Part shown: positions 44,961 to 55,866 of the stretch, one piece after another
How positions within the stretch are numbered: position 1 is the first letter of the stretch
Layout of the letters: each line of letters opens with the position of its first letter
Made by a program: the position numbers and the translations under genes
Origin: Cyrtodaria siliqua
Taxonomy: Eukaryota > Mollusca > Bivalvia > Adapedonta > Hiatellidae
Assembly (NCBI GenBank): GCA_037043455.1
Contig: JAWPHD010000286.1
Location: 1-64,000, forward strand
DNA: 64,000 bases
Reading direction: 5' to 3'
The notes under the pieces: model-generated
Seen by the model: only the letters and a program-made list of their open reading frames with translations
Databases searched by the model: none
Told to the model about the DNA's origin: nothing

Positions 44961-44974
44961 TCAATAATTGTTAG

Positions 44975-45385
44975 CTCAAATACACCGAGTAACTTTACAA
45001 CTGTATTTGAAAGACAATTACTATTAGACAAAAATAAACAATACGTTCTGGGCTTGATAAGATTGATTCTAGAACTTACTCGTGGTACAATATTAACGAG
45101 GATTTTAATAACAAAATAATATGGTATTACCATGGACAAGATCGGAAAGATATAAAATGGAAATTACAGTTATGCCGATAGCAATAATTACATAAAAGAA
45201 ATATTAACTGCAAACAGTGATTTAATTGATGACTCGTCTGTTCCAATCGAAACTGAATTTGATTTATCGAGTTTCAGATGTTTGGTTACTATTCGTGATA
45301 ATAATGTTGCACTTGATTTAAGGGTGTCAAACTTTCACATCTTAACTGGCTTTGACAAAGATGCAGTTGTTAGAGAAACTTAATT
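44975..45385 (+). pseudogene. Polinton capsid-like (penton-type) gene fragment
   Basis: SSNTPSNFTTVFERQLLLDK then, after frame breaks, DSNNYIKEILTANSDLI, FDLSSFRCLVTIRDNNVALD and LTGFDKDAVV with a stop near 45383. The N-terminal SNTPSNFTTVFE..L..NK.Y and the C-terminal ..GFDK pattern recall the minor capsid/penton-type proteins of Polinton/adintovirus elements. That is from recall of the family layout rather than a search. Truncated by the Penelope-family copy that begins at about 45405. Confidence 0.45.
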
Positions 45386-45404
45386 TGGAACAGTAGTATC
45401 AAAT

Positions 45405-47945
45405 ATAGATATGAAATCGAACAGGAAAAGCAGCATTCAAGGACGACAGTCAACCACAAACACACACAGAAACAAAGTACAACTATAAAGATGAATAAAA
45501 AGCTAAAAAATACATCACAAACACAAACGGGTTGACAATAGGGCTACCGCCATGGAACAGTCAATGGCAAAAAAGACCGCTGAGTGTTTAAACCAGTTTC
45601 TAGGGTGCACCAAACCTCACACTTACCCTACTGTCATCCCAATAAAACGGGACAGTGTAAATAAAAAATCCCCGCCATGAACTGTTCTCTAACCAACAAG
45701 GCAGCATTAATAGGCAATATAAGTAAAACACAAAGATGCTCGTGTATATATAAATACAAAAAAGAAATAGCCTAGAAAGCCATAAAGAAGGTACTCAATG
45801 ACTTGGCAAAAGCCAGAACAAAAAGAGAACAACCATTGAGGGCTCGACAAGACAAGATTGCAAACAAACATCAAACGCCACCGTCCTTGTGGGCTTTAGG
45901 TAGACGTCATCATAGGGTCCACAGCCTGTCCAATCATCGCACAATTAAAGAGGAAAGCAAAGTGGCGAACTGTAAATGGGTCCACCACCAAGCATGCAGT
46001 ACGTTCCAAAATTGATAGTCATAACCTCTTTTGGTAAACCTTTTAACACGTTTAACAAAGAGAGTATGGAAGTGAGCATGACCAAGCATACTACGAAGTT
46101 TGTAAATCACGTCACCATAGAAGACAAGTTGTGATAGTCCTTGTCGCAGAAGAGTTCTTAAATTACTTTTATATTTGGAAAGAAGATCAGGGTTACGATA
46201 ATAAAAATGTGCAAATGTTTTACGAAGTTTATGGTAACGGTAGCCCTGGTGCAGTAGCTTTTTAGTTATACAAAGATTACGAATATTAAAGTCCTCAACT
46301 CGAGTACAAGCTCTAGGATCTAGAAAAACGAATAAGTTGAGTCGCTTATCCCCCATAAGAAGTTGCTAGGGGAACATCCCCATCTAAATAGGGATAATTA
46401 ACAATATCAAAATTAAAATCATCTCTCTTGTCATATATTTTGCTAATTATTTCACCATTTTCAATGGAGAGATGTAAATCGAGAAAAGAAGCGTTAGTAT
46501 CAGAAATATTAGCTTTGTTAAGTTGAAGTTTGTTATGGTATATATTATTAACCATAGCAGAAACGAAAGGGTTGTCAATGTTCAATATGTCATCCAGATA
46601 CCGAGAGGTGTCATTAAAGGCTTTAATAACATCTGCCTCGGTATCTGGTGAAAGACTCAACATGAAATCTCTTTCATAGCAATATAAAAACAAATCTGCG
46701 ACAAGGTGTGCCGATTTCATACCCATGGGAATACCAACACTTTCTCTTTAAACGGCTGTTCCATATCTGATGGAAATATTATAAAATAGGAAGATGAGTG
46801 CTTCACAAACTTCTTGGCAAGTCCATATAGTGTAATTGTCTAAACTGCAGTTAGTAAAAAACGCTTTAATATTATTTACAGGCCAAAAAAGTAGTATTTT
46901 CCGTAGCGAATGTATTTTGCATCAGAGCAATAAGCTTGTCTTCATTGCGTGGTCCCTCCTTAATTCCATTAAGCGATGGGAAAGCGTATTTTAGCAAATT
47001 TTATAACGGATATTTCGACAAAAAATTATCGAACAAATGCAGTAACCTGTTTAAAATTAAATGTTTTAATTTTACAATATGCAAACTTTCAAAGCCGAAA
47101 TTAAGGTTTTATTTCATACTCCAGCCAACCTCGTTTTTCCTTCTTGGAGAAGTTGTTGGATGGGGTATGAAAGTTAATATTCGGACCACGTAATGTTTGA
47201 TGAGGTGATGTGGTAATGCTTATAGATGAAACTTGACGTTCATTGCAAATTTTATAAAGAACGTCTCCTGAGTTGTTAATAGACCAAAACAAATTAATCC
47301 CAGGGTTTTCATAAGTTTTAGTACAATATTGTTTAACGTGATCTTTAACGGCAGTAAGACAAGAAGTTAAAAGTTTAGAGATGTTTGTTGTGGTGCAGGC
47401 ACTAGAATTCGAAATAAAGCGGGCCTTATATGGATTGTTATGTAATTTAGGAATCCAGTACATAGTTAGCAGTTTGTTCTGCATTTCGTCTAACCCAGCC
47501 TTTAAAGTAATGCACTGAGTGATATGTGTGGAAACAACATCATCCTCAGTAGATTGAACTGGAGTACACGAATTAGTGCTATCGAGTTCCAGAGATAAAA
47601 CATTGACGTAATGTAGGCGTCAAACAATAATTACATTATTAGCTGCTTTATCAGCAGGAACTAAAACTAATTTACTGTGAAATTCTTGAATTCCCGATTT
47701 TAAATTACGAAAGGAAAGCATAGTTCTCGGAGGAAGTAAAGAGGGATATTACAAACGTTAATACGTGTATCTATAATTTTAAAAATTGACTTTTTCCATC
47801 GAAATAGAAAATAAATTTGGGTCCGCATGTTCTCTACGACACCATTTTATACTAACATCCTCAATGGATTGGGCGATGTGAGCATTAAAATCGATAGTTG
47901 AATGTAGTCTTTACTTACATATTAAACATTGACAACCCTTTCTTT
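45405..47945 (-). mobile_element. Penelope-like retroelement, longest copy
   Basis: Minus-strand copy running from about 47945 (5') to the conserved terminus at about 45405. It contains most of the reverse transcriptase and the full 3' UTR. Its 5' side meets the plus-strand copy at 47948 head to head. Many stops, so not active. Confidence 0.85.
45937..47700 (-). pseudogene. Penelope-like reverse transcriptase, decayed
   Basis: In order on the minus strand: VLVPADKAANNVIIV (about 47670), MYWIPKLHNNPYKARFISNS (about 47455), ENPGINLFWSINNSG, then a gap of about 330 bp without clear frame. Next come LVADLFLYCYERDF and the catalytic RYLDDILNIDNPF (about 46600), FLDLHLSIENGEI, YDKRDDFNFDIVNYPYLDGD, and the thumb-like YRYHKLRKTFAHFYYRNPDL. 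YxDD-type RT with the PKLHK..P.R motif is diagnostic of Penelope-like elements. The end of the frame is altered relative to the copy at 50075-50518. No GIY-YIG endonuclease is seen after the RT. Confidence 0.8.
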
Positions 47946-47947
47946 CC

Positions 47948-49277
47948 AACTATGGTTAATAAATAAATATTTATCCTAAAGAACTTCAGCTTAGTAAAGC
48001 TAATATATCTGATAATAACGCTTCTTTTCTTGATTTAGATCTCTCGATTGAAAATGGTGAAATAATTAGCAACATCTATGACAAGATAGATGATTTTAAT
48101 TTTGACATTGTTATTATCCCCAATTTAATGGGGATATTCCCCAAGCAACTTCTTATGGGTTGTATGTGTCTCAACCTATTCGTTTTTCAAGAGCTTGTAC
48201 TCGAGTTGAAGACTTTAATATTCGTTATCTTTGTACAACTAAAAAGCTACTCAATCAGGGTTACCGTTACCATAAACTTCGTAAAACCTTTGCAAAATTT
48301 TATTATCATAACCCTGATCTTCTTTCCAAATATAAAAGTAATTTAAGGACTCTTCTGCGACAAGGACTATCACAACCTGACTTCTATGGTGGTGTGATTT
48401 ATAAACTTCGTAAGATTCTAGGTCATGATCACTTTCATACTATCTTTGAAAAACGTTTGCAATTTTTTATTATCGTAACCCTGATCTTCCTTCCAAATAT
48501 AAAAGTAATTTAAGGACTCTTCTGCGACAAGGACTATCACAACCTGACTTCTACGGTGATGTGATTTATAAACTTCGTAAGATTCTTGGTCATGATCACT
48601 TTCATACAGTCTTTGTTAAACTTGTTTAAAAGTTTATCAAAAGAGGTTATGATAATATCATTTTGCAAGGTACTGCATGCTTGGTGGTGGACCCTTTTAC
48701 AGTTCGCCACTATGCTTTCCTCTTTAATTGTACGATGACCGAAAAGGCTGTGGACCCTATGATGACGCCTACCTAAAGCCCTTTGGGGCGGTGGCGTTTG
48801 ATGTTTGTCTATGATCTTTCTTGTCCTTAATGGTTTATTCTCTTGTTGCTCTGGCTTCTGCCAAGTACTTGAGTACCTTCATTGTGACTTTCTAGGCTAT
48901 TGTTTTTTTCTATTATATTTACACGAGCATATGTGTGTTTTACTTATATTGCCTATTGTTGCAGCCTTGTTGGTTAGAGATTAGATCATGGCGGGGATTT
49001 CGTTATTTACACTGTCCTGTTTTAATGGGATGACAGTAGAGGAAGTGTGAGGTTTGGTGCAGCCTAGAACCGGTTTAAATCCCAATGACCTACTTTGCCA
49101 CTGACCGTTTCAAGGCGGTAGCCCTATTGTCAACCCTTTTGTGTTTGTGATGTCGTTTGCATTTATTATTACTTTTGCCTTCTTGTTTGTCTGTTTGCGT
49201 ATTTGTTTATGTGTTTTGTGGTTGACTGTCCTCGTTGAATGCTACTTTTCCTGTCCGATTGTTTTATATTTCTTTAG
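47948..49277 (+). mobile_element. Penelope-like retroelement, 5'-truncated copy with tandem duplication
   Basis: Starts inside the RT (CTATGGTTAAT..) head to head with the 45405-47945 copy and ends at CCTGTCCGATTGTTTTATATTTC. Includes the RT C-terminus and complete 3' UTR. Confidence 0.85.
47990..48773 (+). pseudogene. Penelope-like RT C-terminus
   Basis: FLDLDLSIENGEIIS-like start, then SRACTRVEDFNIRYLCTTKK, LLNQGYRYHKLRKTFAKFYY, LLRQGLSQPDFYGGVIYKLR, then a second copy of the last 50 or so codons (about 167-bp direct duplication, 48300-48467 and 48467-48634). It ends ACLVVDPFTVRHYAFLFNCT...DPMMTPT and stops at about 48773. A frameshift lies near 48135-48160. The duplication is not a multiple of three and by itself breaks the frame. 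Confidence 0.78.
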
Positions 49278-50053
49278 GACCTTTCGAAAACAGATGCCGA
49301 ATGCGTTTATCAACAATATCAAATTACCAGTGATGACATGATCTGCTGGAGCATGGCAACATTTTGATGTGTTACATTCACATTCCTTAAGAGTGTTATT
49401 TACTATGTCAAAGTCAAAATCTATTTTGTTGTAGTTGAAAATATTGTGTTATAGTGAGCTGGGGAGGTCTTAAAGTAAGTTATTATATTGCACCCATGGC
49501 TGATCATTACATGTACATGAAAAACTAGGTGACCAACATTCATTCATTCTAGCACGTTTAAGGTATAAATATATAAATGTTATATAATATTATAAATGGT
49601 GTACATCAATGACAAACACGTATTTGAACGTATCGAACAACTGAAAACTAAATATCGTAACTTGTTAACAGATACTAAAAATTGTGCAACAAAATACGAT
49701 AAGTGTGTTGACAATATAGACAAATGTATAATTTATAAAAATGAAATAAATTATCAGTTCGAATAATATATTAAAAATAGTAAAAAGAAATGAAAGTAAG
49801 CTTGAATAATTAAAACTTATATTGGTGTACCACTATTATATAAGTCTAAAAGCAAACTTAAACACTTATTTAAAAACGATGAATCCTTTTGGAATTAAAA
49901 AAAAATTGAGATTTTTTTTGCAGACATCGTGTCTGTGAGAGCCCGGTTTTGTCCTTGTAAAAATAAAGCTGTTTGCTGATTTGTTAAAAATCTGCGATTA
50001 TGGCGCCTAGTAGATTTGTGTCTGTGTAACTCCCTTACTGGCAAACTTAGGTT
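49278..50053 (+). other. Spacer with one 56-codon frame (49596-49766)
   Basis: A short lysine/cysteine-rich frame MVYINDKHVFERIEQLKTKY is open for 56 codons and ends at 49766. It is helical, with no recognised family. It may be a fragment of a larger decayed gene, since KTYIGVPLLYKSKSKLKHLF continues in another frame near 49820-49880. No other feature. Confidence 0.3.
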
Positions 50054-51036
50054 GCAACTTCTTATGGGGTATATGTGTCTCAAATTATTCGTTTTTCTAG
50101 AGCTTGTACTCGAGTTGAGGACTTTAATATTCGTAATCTTTGTATAACTAAAAAGTTACTCAATCAGGGTTACCGTTACCATAAACTTCGTAAAACCTTT
50201 GCAAAATTTTATTATCGTAACCCTGATCTTCTTTCCAAACATAAAAGTAATTTAAGGACTCTTCTGCGACAAGTACTATCACAACCTGACTTCTATGGTG
50301 ATGTGATTTATAAACTTCGTAAGATTCTAGGTCATGATCACTTTCATACTATCTTTGTTAAACTTGTTAAAAAATTTATCAAAAGAGTTTATGACCCTAT
50401 CATTTTGCAACGTACTGCATGCTTGGTGGTGGACCCTTTTACAGTTCGCCACTATGCTTTCCTCTTTAATTGTACGATGACCAGACAGGCTGTGGACCCT
50501 ATGATGACGCCTACCTAAAGCCCATTGGGACGGTGGCGTTTGATGTTTGTCCATGATCTTTCTTGTCGTGCCCTTAATGGTTTATTCTCTTACTGCTCTG
50601 GCTTCTGCAAAGTCATTGAGTACCTTCATTGTGGCTTTCTAGGCTATTGTTGTTTTTTTTGTATTATATTTACACGAGCATATTTGTGTTTTACTTATAT
50701 TGCCTATTGACGCTGCCTTGTTGGTTAGAGATTAGATCATGGCCGGGATTTCTTTATTTACACTGTCCTGTTTTAATGGGATGACAGTAGGGTAATTGTG
50801 AGGTTTGGTGCACCCTTGAACCGGTTTAAACCCCCAGTGGCCTACTTTGCCACTGACCGTTCCAAGGCGGTAGCCCTATTGTCAACCCTTTTTGTGTTTG
50901 TGATGTCGTTTGCATTTATTATTGCTTTTTCCTTCTTGTTTGTCTGTTTGCGTGTTTGTTTCTGTGTTTTGTGGTTTACTGTCCTCCTTGAATGCTACTT
51001 TCCCTGTCCGATCTTTTTTATATTTCTTTTGAAGCT
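50054..51036 (+). mobile_element. Penelope-like retroelement, 5'-truncated, best preserved 3' part
   Basis: Begins at GCAACTTCTTATGGGGTATA in the RT C-terminus and ends with CCTGTCCGATCTTTTTTATA. It is the cleanest copy of the C-terminal frame and the 3' UTR. The UTR carries GGTTTAAACC, a self-complementary word, next to the conserved CCACTGACCGTTCCAAGGCG block. Confidence 0.88.
50075..50518 (+). CDS. Penelope-like RT C-terminal domain, intact frame
   Basis: An open frame of 147 codons, 5'-truncated, so the displayed start is not the real one. SRACTRVEDFNIRNLCITKK, LLNQGYRYHKLRKTFAKFYY, DFYGDVIYKLRKILGHDHF and ACLVVDPFTVRHYAFLFNCT, ending DPMMTPT. The region after the RT palm in the family forms the thumb and a conserved C-terminal domain. 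The stop after MMTPT is shared with 47990-48773, and no GIY-YIG motif follows in any frame. It lacks the RT catalytic core and its own promoter, so it is a remnant. Confidence 0.7.
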   Translation: MSQIIRFSRACTRVEDFNIRNLCITKKLLNQGYRYHKLRKTFAKFYYRNPDLLSKHKSNLRTLLRQVLSQPDFYGDVIYKLRKILGHDHFHTIFVKLVKKFIKRVYDPIILQRTACLVVDPFTVRHYAFLFNCTMTRQAVDPMMTPT

Positions 51037-51218
51037 GCTTAAACAATTCTTTCCTAAGATGTGCCAGTAAGATAACTTGCAAGGTGTATCTATGCGTTTA
51101 GTTTCGGTAGAGATATGCCAAAATGGAGTTCTGGTGACGTTTGTGGAGTGAACCAGGGCCATTGAACAGTTAAATGGACTGCGAGATGAGAACAAACGCA
51201 GATTGCCTAATTGAAACC

Positions 51219-52036
51219 TGGCCTAATAGTCATCAAATGTTTGAGCACAAGAATCGGACTCGACTCAAAATCTCAGTTTGTTTTAAATTCCAAATAAAAA
51301 CAATTTTACAAGAAAATTACTATATTTACTTACTGAAACGAGTAATTTTAAGGCGGATTTAACAGAAAATGTCTGAAAATCACGATGTCGTTGCGTTTCT
51401 ATAGGACCCTATACACTTCTCAAAACTGCTAACTACACCGCTCACGTTTTGGGTTATATATATCGATGGGTTGAATGTTTTTCAATAAAATAAAAAGGAA
51501 ATACCAATTCAATCATTTTTACATCATTTAATTTTATTTTTTTCATGGGCAATGCTAGAACTAAACCACAATAAGCAATTACAAACGACCCATGTAAACA
51601 CTAAAGTCACTCTTTTCCCATATCTACATGTAGATATGGGAAAAGTGTGACTTTAGTGTTTACATGGGTCGTTTGTAATTGCTTATTGTGGTTTAGTTCT
51701 AGCATTGCCCAGTAGATATGGGAAAAGAGTGACTTTAGTGTTTACATGGGTCGTTTGTAATTGCTTATTGTGGTTTAGTTCTAGCATTGCCCATGAAAAA
51801 AATAAAATTAAATGATGTAAAAATGATTGAATTGGTATTTCCTTTTTATTTTATTGAAAAACATTCAACCCATCGATATATATAACCCAAAACGTGAGCG
51901 GTGTAGTTAGCAGTTTTGAGAAGTGTATATCATTTTACCCATACTTTTGTGCTGATAGAGTTGGTTTGCAAAACAAATGAGAATTTGAGTCTAAGTCTGA
52001 GTCTTGTGCTCAAACATTTGATGAATTTAGGCCCTG
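51219..52036. mobile_element. Composite fold-back element (outer inverted repeat)
   Basis: Outer arms of about 63 bp are inverted copies: CATCAAATGTTTGAGCACAAG with ACTCAAAATCTCAGTTTG on the left (51230-51283), and their reverse complements at 51970-52025. They enclose the near-perfect palindrome at 51410-51929. Nothing coding. Confidence 0.7.
51410..51929. repeat. Near-perfect palindrome with a duplicated inner arm
   Basis: The left arm 51410-51628 is complementary to 51713-51929 over its whole length. An additional copy of the inner 82 bp (51629-51710) sits at the centre. The extra copy differs from the matching stretch at one visible position (AAAAGTGTG against AAAAGAGTG). The central tip is TATCTACATGTAGATA. 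Confidence 0.92.
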
Positions 52037-53262
52037 GCTAACCACATTAACGGCTGTGCACAGCAGCTTAAAACAATTATTCGTGCAGCCGTTAATGTAA
52101 AAGGCATGAGCATGGGGCTTTTCCAAAATATATATAAAAAACTTGATATATAGGTTTACAAGCAGACTTTTTTGAATAGTGACGACGAGGATGATTGCCT
52201 GTTCCTTCCGACTTTGTTTGATTGCTTTAAGCATGTTTCGAAGGTGGCGGATAAATCCTTCGACGCTTCAAATATATTTGAACTTGTTTTGTAATCATGT
52301 TGGAATGTTACCCTTCGGGCCTGGAGCATGAGTAGCAGTTGTTGAGGTTTATTACCCTTTTCCGTCTTATTGCCACTTGCAAAGTGGGGTCTGTCTGAGT
52401 CATTTCATCAGGGTTTGGAATAATCTTGGTTTGCCGACTGGAAATCTAGTTATAAGTAGTATAGAAATTGGGTGTCTGGGGAAGTTTTTCCTGACGGGGT
52501 TTACAAAACGGGTTTTAAAATGTGTTGTTGGGGCTTGATGGCACAGCGTCATCCCACTCGGAACTGACTGGAAGTTGTTTCGATCAGTTTTTCCTAGTGA
52601 TTTTAACTTGTTTTGCATGCCACAACAGGCAATTTCTTTTTTCATGGGTTGGGGTTGGGCGGGGGACCCCGAGGGGAGAACTGCACCAGACACCCAATCT
52701 CTATACTACTCGAAGAATGACGGAATTGGCCGAGTTTTCACGAATGAAGTTCACACATGAATAAACTCTTCTTGGACGAGCTACTTTTCTTGCGCGATAG
52801 TCTTTAATATTTAAAATATTACTGTTAATGGGTATCTCAATTTTAAAATGTCGTTTTTAATCTAAAGCTCGAAATTATAAGAATTAGATTTCCTTTTATG
52901 GAGTTCAGGCATGCGCATATTTAATTTGATTGGTAAAGTTTAAAAAAGAATAAACTCCAAATGAAATCCTATAATTAATATCGTCTAAACCCTTCAATCA
53001 TTTAAATAAAAGTTTAACAGTAGTATTGTATACTGTAAGATAGACTTACATTCTTTAAATGAAAAAAACTGTTTCTTTAATAAGTATAACAAAAGAATTC
53101 TAATCAGAACCTCCTGACAATTTTTTTTTTTTGATGAGCGAATCATGTTAATATAGAGAATCCAGACGCAGAATGGTAGGAACCAATCAAATTTCTTCCG
53201 TAATATTTTCGAACAATATTGTTTTCAAATATGTTAACATCGTTTGGTTTTAAAACGGTTGC
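52037..53262. other. No recognisable gene; short inverted repeat
   Basis: An inverted pair TAGTATAGAAATTGGGTGTC (52458-52477) and its reverse complement near 52691-52712 encloses about 210 bp. The plus-strand frames over it have no domain. The rest is AT-rich with a T-run at 53121-53132. Confidence 0.45.
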
Positions 53263-53799
53263 CTTGTCACACTGGTAAACCGGCGACCGAAAGATCAGCT
53301 GGCTACCGAAAGATCAGCTCAAAGCAAAAAGGTACCCATCAACACTGGGGTAAGTATTTCAACTCGTTGGATACATAATTCTCAACATATTTATAAACGA
53401 AATGGTTCTCCGTGTTGCGGAATGAACGATACACGAATGTGTGTAAATGTCTTTGCATTATGTCAAATATTTTGTGAGATATGGCGAGTTAAACGTGAAT
53501 GTTTCCCAAAAAGATGTCAATTCTGAAGTTTATACCCTAAATACTCATACAATATTCAATACTGAGGTCGAACAGGTATACGATTAAAACAATTTATATT
53601 TAATGTAAAACGTGTATAATTCTTACTGCAAGAATCCACGTATTAAAAAAGTTATGACTATTTAAACTACACCGGTCGGTAAGAAAATGCGCCCGAATGG
53701 CACAGCTCCGAAAATTATTGGCGGCCCGAAAGATCAGCCCTGAAATCAACTTGAGAAAATGTTTGTGACCAGACGGGTGTTTTATTAGTATTTCATGAA

Positions 53800-55730
53800 A
53801 TCACAAGAAATACTGGTTGCATTTAAATACATTGCATCAGACAATTTACTGAAATTGATAAAACCTATTTCTTTAATCAAATAGTATCTATGCTAAAAAC
53901 GACACGAATAAAAAAGTTCACGGTTATCGTCTCACGCGTTTGGGCAATGAGCAATTTTATAGGGAATCTTGTGACCAGTCGTAAACCAGTGAAATTACTT
54001 TAAAAATATTATTCAATTATCGCCTGCTAATTAGGTCAATACGTAGATTTATCGACCAGAACAATTTATTTGACCAAGAACGAAGTTCGAGGTCGATATG
54101 TTTTTTTTTCTGTTTGATATATCTGCATATTGACCGATATATCAAATAGGCAATAATTATTTTATTATTAAAATTATATTATTTCGTACTATAATATCCA
54201 ACATACTTAATAGTTCATAAGCGCGGGAAACGTCCTAATTATAGATTATTCAGAATATATTGATGTCCGTTGTGGAATGTTATTAAAGGTGCCGTTTTCT
54301 ACTTCTACTTCATCATAAATGCATTTAATTTGATCAAATTTTAAATATTTCCAAAACTTGTACCATGAACTTGAGAAGATTTAGTGTAAGTCCGTGATTT
54401 TACGCATTAACTTTTTTATGATATGAAACAAGAATAGCTCCACTGCCAAGGATGGGAACACGCATTATTAGCGAAAGAATGTGAAATTATTTGAAGTCTT
54501 CTACTTTGTGTTCAAAGCACGTGCATGCAAGAAAAACACGATATCTCCGAAATGTGGATAAGATCAGTGATCACGAACATTTCATGACGCTGCGTGCGGA
54601 CGTGCATCTGGCATGGCAATGCAACTTTAGAAGTGTCAAATATCGAAGCGTTTTGCAAGGGCCAGACGATTTCGAGATAACGAGTTTCGACTGTATTTTG
54701 AATGCAAATGCCGTTAGTTTCCGTGTGGAGGCCGTAAAAAGTCGCCCCGTACTTCACGCATAGTGTAGTTATTATTTTTGGTCCTTTGGGTCATTTTGTA
54801 TGTTCTTGTTAATTCTGAAAATAGAATACCGCTTAAGCCGATGCGAGGGGGCGTTGCCAGTGTTACAGTGTTGCAATTATCATTACTGTCAATGAACAGC
54901 TTCAGTTAAACCGATGCTGCTATTTTCCTACTTTGGATGTATTTTATGCTTCCAGGGGATCTACATTTCCAGAATATATTCATATACAAAGTTTTTATGG
55001 ACAAATATCTACTTTACCTACACCAAGTACGTTATGACAGCGAAATATTCGATAAACTATTTCATATGGTATATCTTATTATTTGTATGCATGAATAAAA
55101 TATTTATGCACAATAAACGCATACTTATGTGCACAACAAAAGCATTTGTATTGTTAACCAACTGTTTATGTCCATTGAAATCTATTTGGTATGTAGATTT
55201 GAAATGTTTGAACATAATTGCCTGTTTGCATTCCATATACAATATGTTGACGATTGTGTGAATAAATTTTGCGCAACCGTATTGTAATCAAAATCAAATC
55301 TTTTATTCACACAGTTCATTACAGTAATGACATCATGAGGTCATGAATATAGTATACATATCATAAGGCTCAAACATGCATGTATGTAAAAATGGTACAA
55401 TGTGTATTATTTAAATAGCATATATTAAGTGTAGATTGTTGGGAGAGTTACTTTAAACGTTAATTCCTCAAAATATTTGTAATAGTGTATACAATCTACA
55501 TTTTCAATCTGTAAATATTGGTTAAGTATAATATAAAAAAAAAAAAAAAAAAAAACACAAAAAAACAATAGAATATTAAAGAGCTAAACACTCTGTGCTT
55601 GGACAATTATTTTCCGGGAAAAAATTAAACGTGCATGTATACAACATATATTTTAGATTTTAGAATGTGCTTACATCCCTTTAACTATTTCATTGCATAC
55701 GTTCGACTTACATACTACTAAATAATATAC
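53800..55730. other. Interior of the 5-kb element, no recognised gene
   Basis: Contains a 90-codon plus frame (54491-54763) without recognisable domain and a 115-codon AT-rich hydrophobic frame (54914-55261) that is probably chance. An (A)n run is at about 55532-55553. CAAATCTTTTATTCACACAG near 55300 looks like a retroposon edge. Confidence 0.4.
54830..54980 (+). repeat. Dispersed repeat copy C2
   Basis: CGCTTAAGCCGATGCGAGGG, GGCGTTGCCAGTGTTACAG, TGCTGCTATTTTCCTAC, TATGCTTCCAGGGGATC. Partner of 44825-44960, diverged. Confidence 0.6.
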
Positions 55731-55732
55731 AA

Positions 55733-55866
55733 TTATGGACTTTTCAGCTGTTATACATGATGTGATATGCACCAAATAAATCATTATTGACCGAGGCGAT
55801 AGCCGAGGTCAATAATGATTTTTTGGTGCATATCAACATCATGTATAACAGCTGAAAAGTCCATAA
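55733..55866. repeat. Hairpin element (MITE-like)
   Basis: Arms of 60 bp (55733-55792, 55807-55866) are almost perfectly complementary: TTATGGACTTTTCAGCTGTT and so on, around the loop GAGGCGATAGCCGA. It is followed at 55905-55990 by four copies of AAAAAACAGGTCAATATC. Confidence 0.88.

Noticed and set aside
55057..55242. Small AT-rich frames in the 5-kb element as genes
   Set aside because: Both strands are open over the same bases, with no domain or start context. Chance in AT-rich DNA is sufficient.
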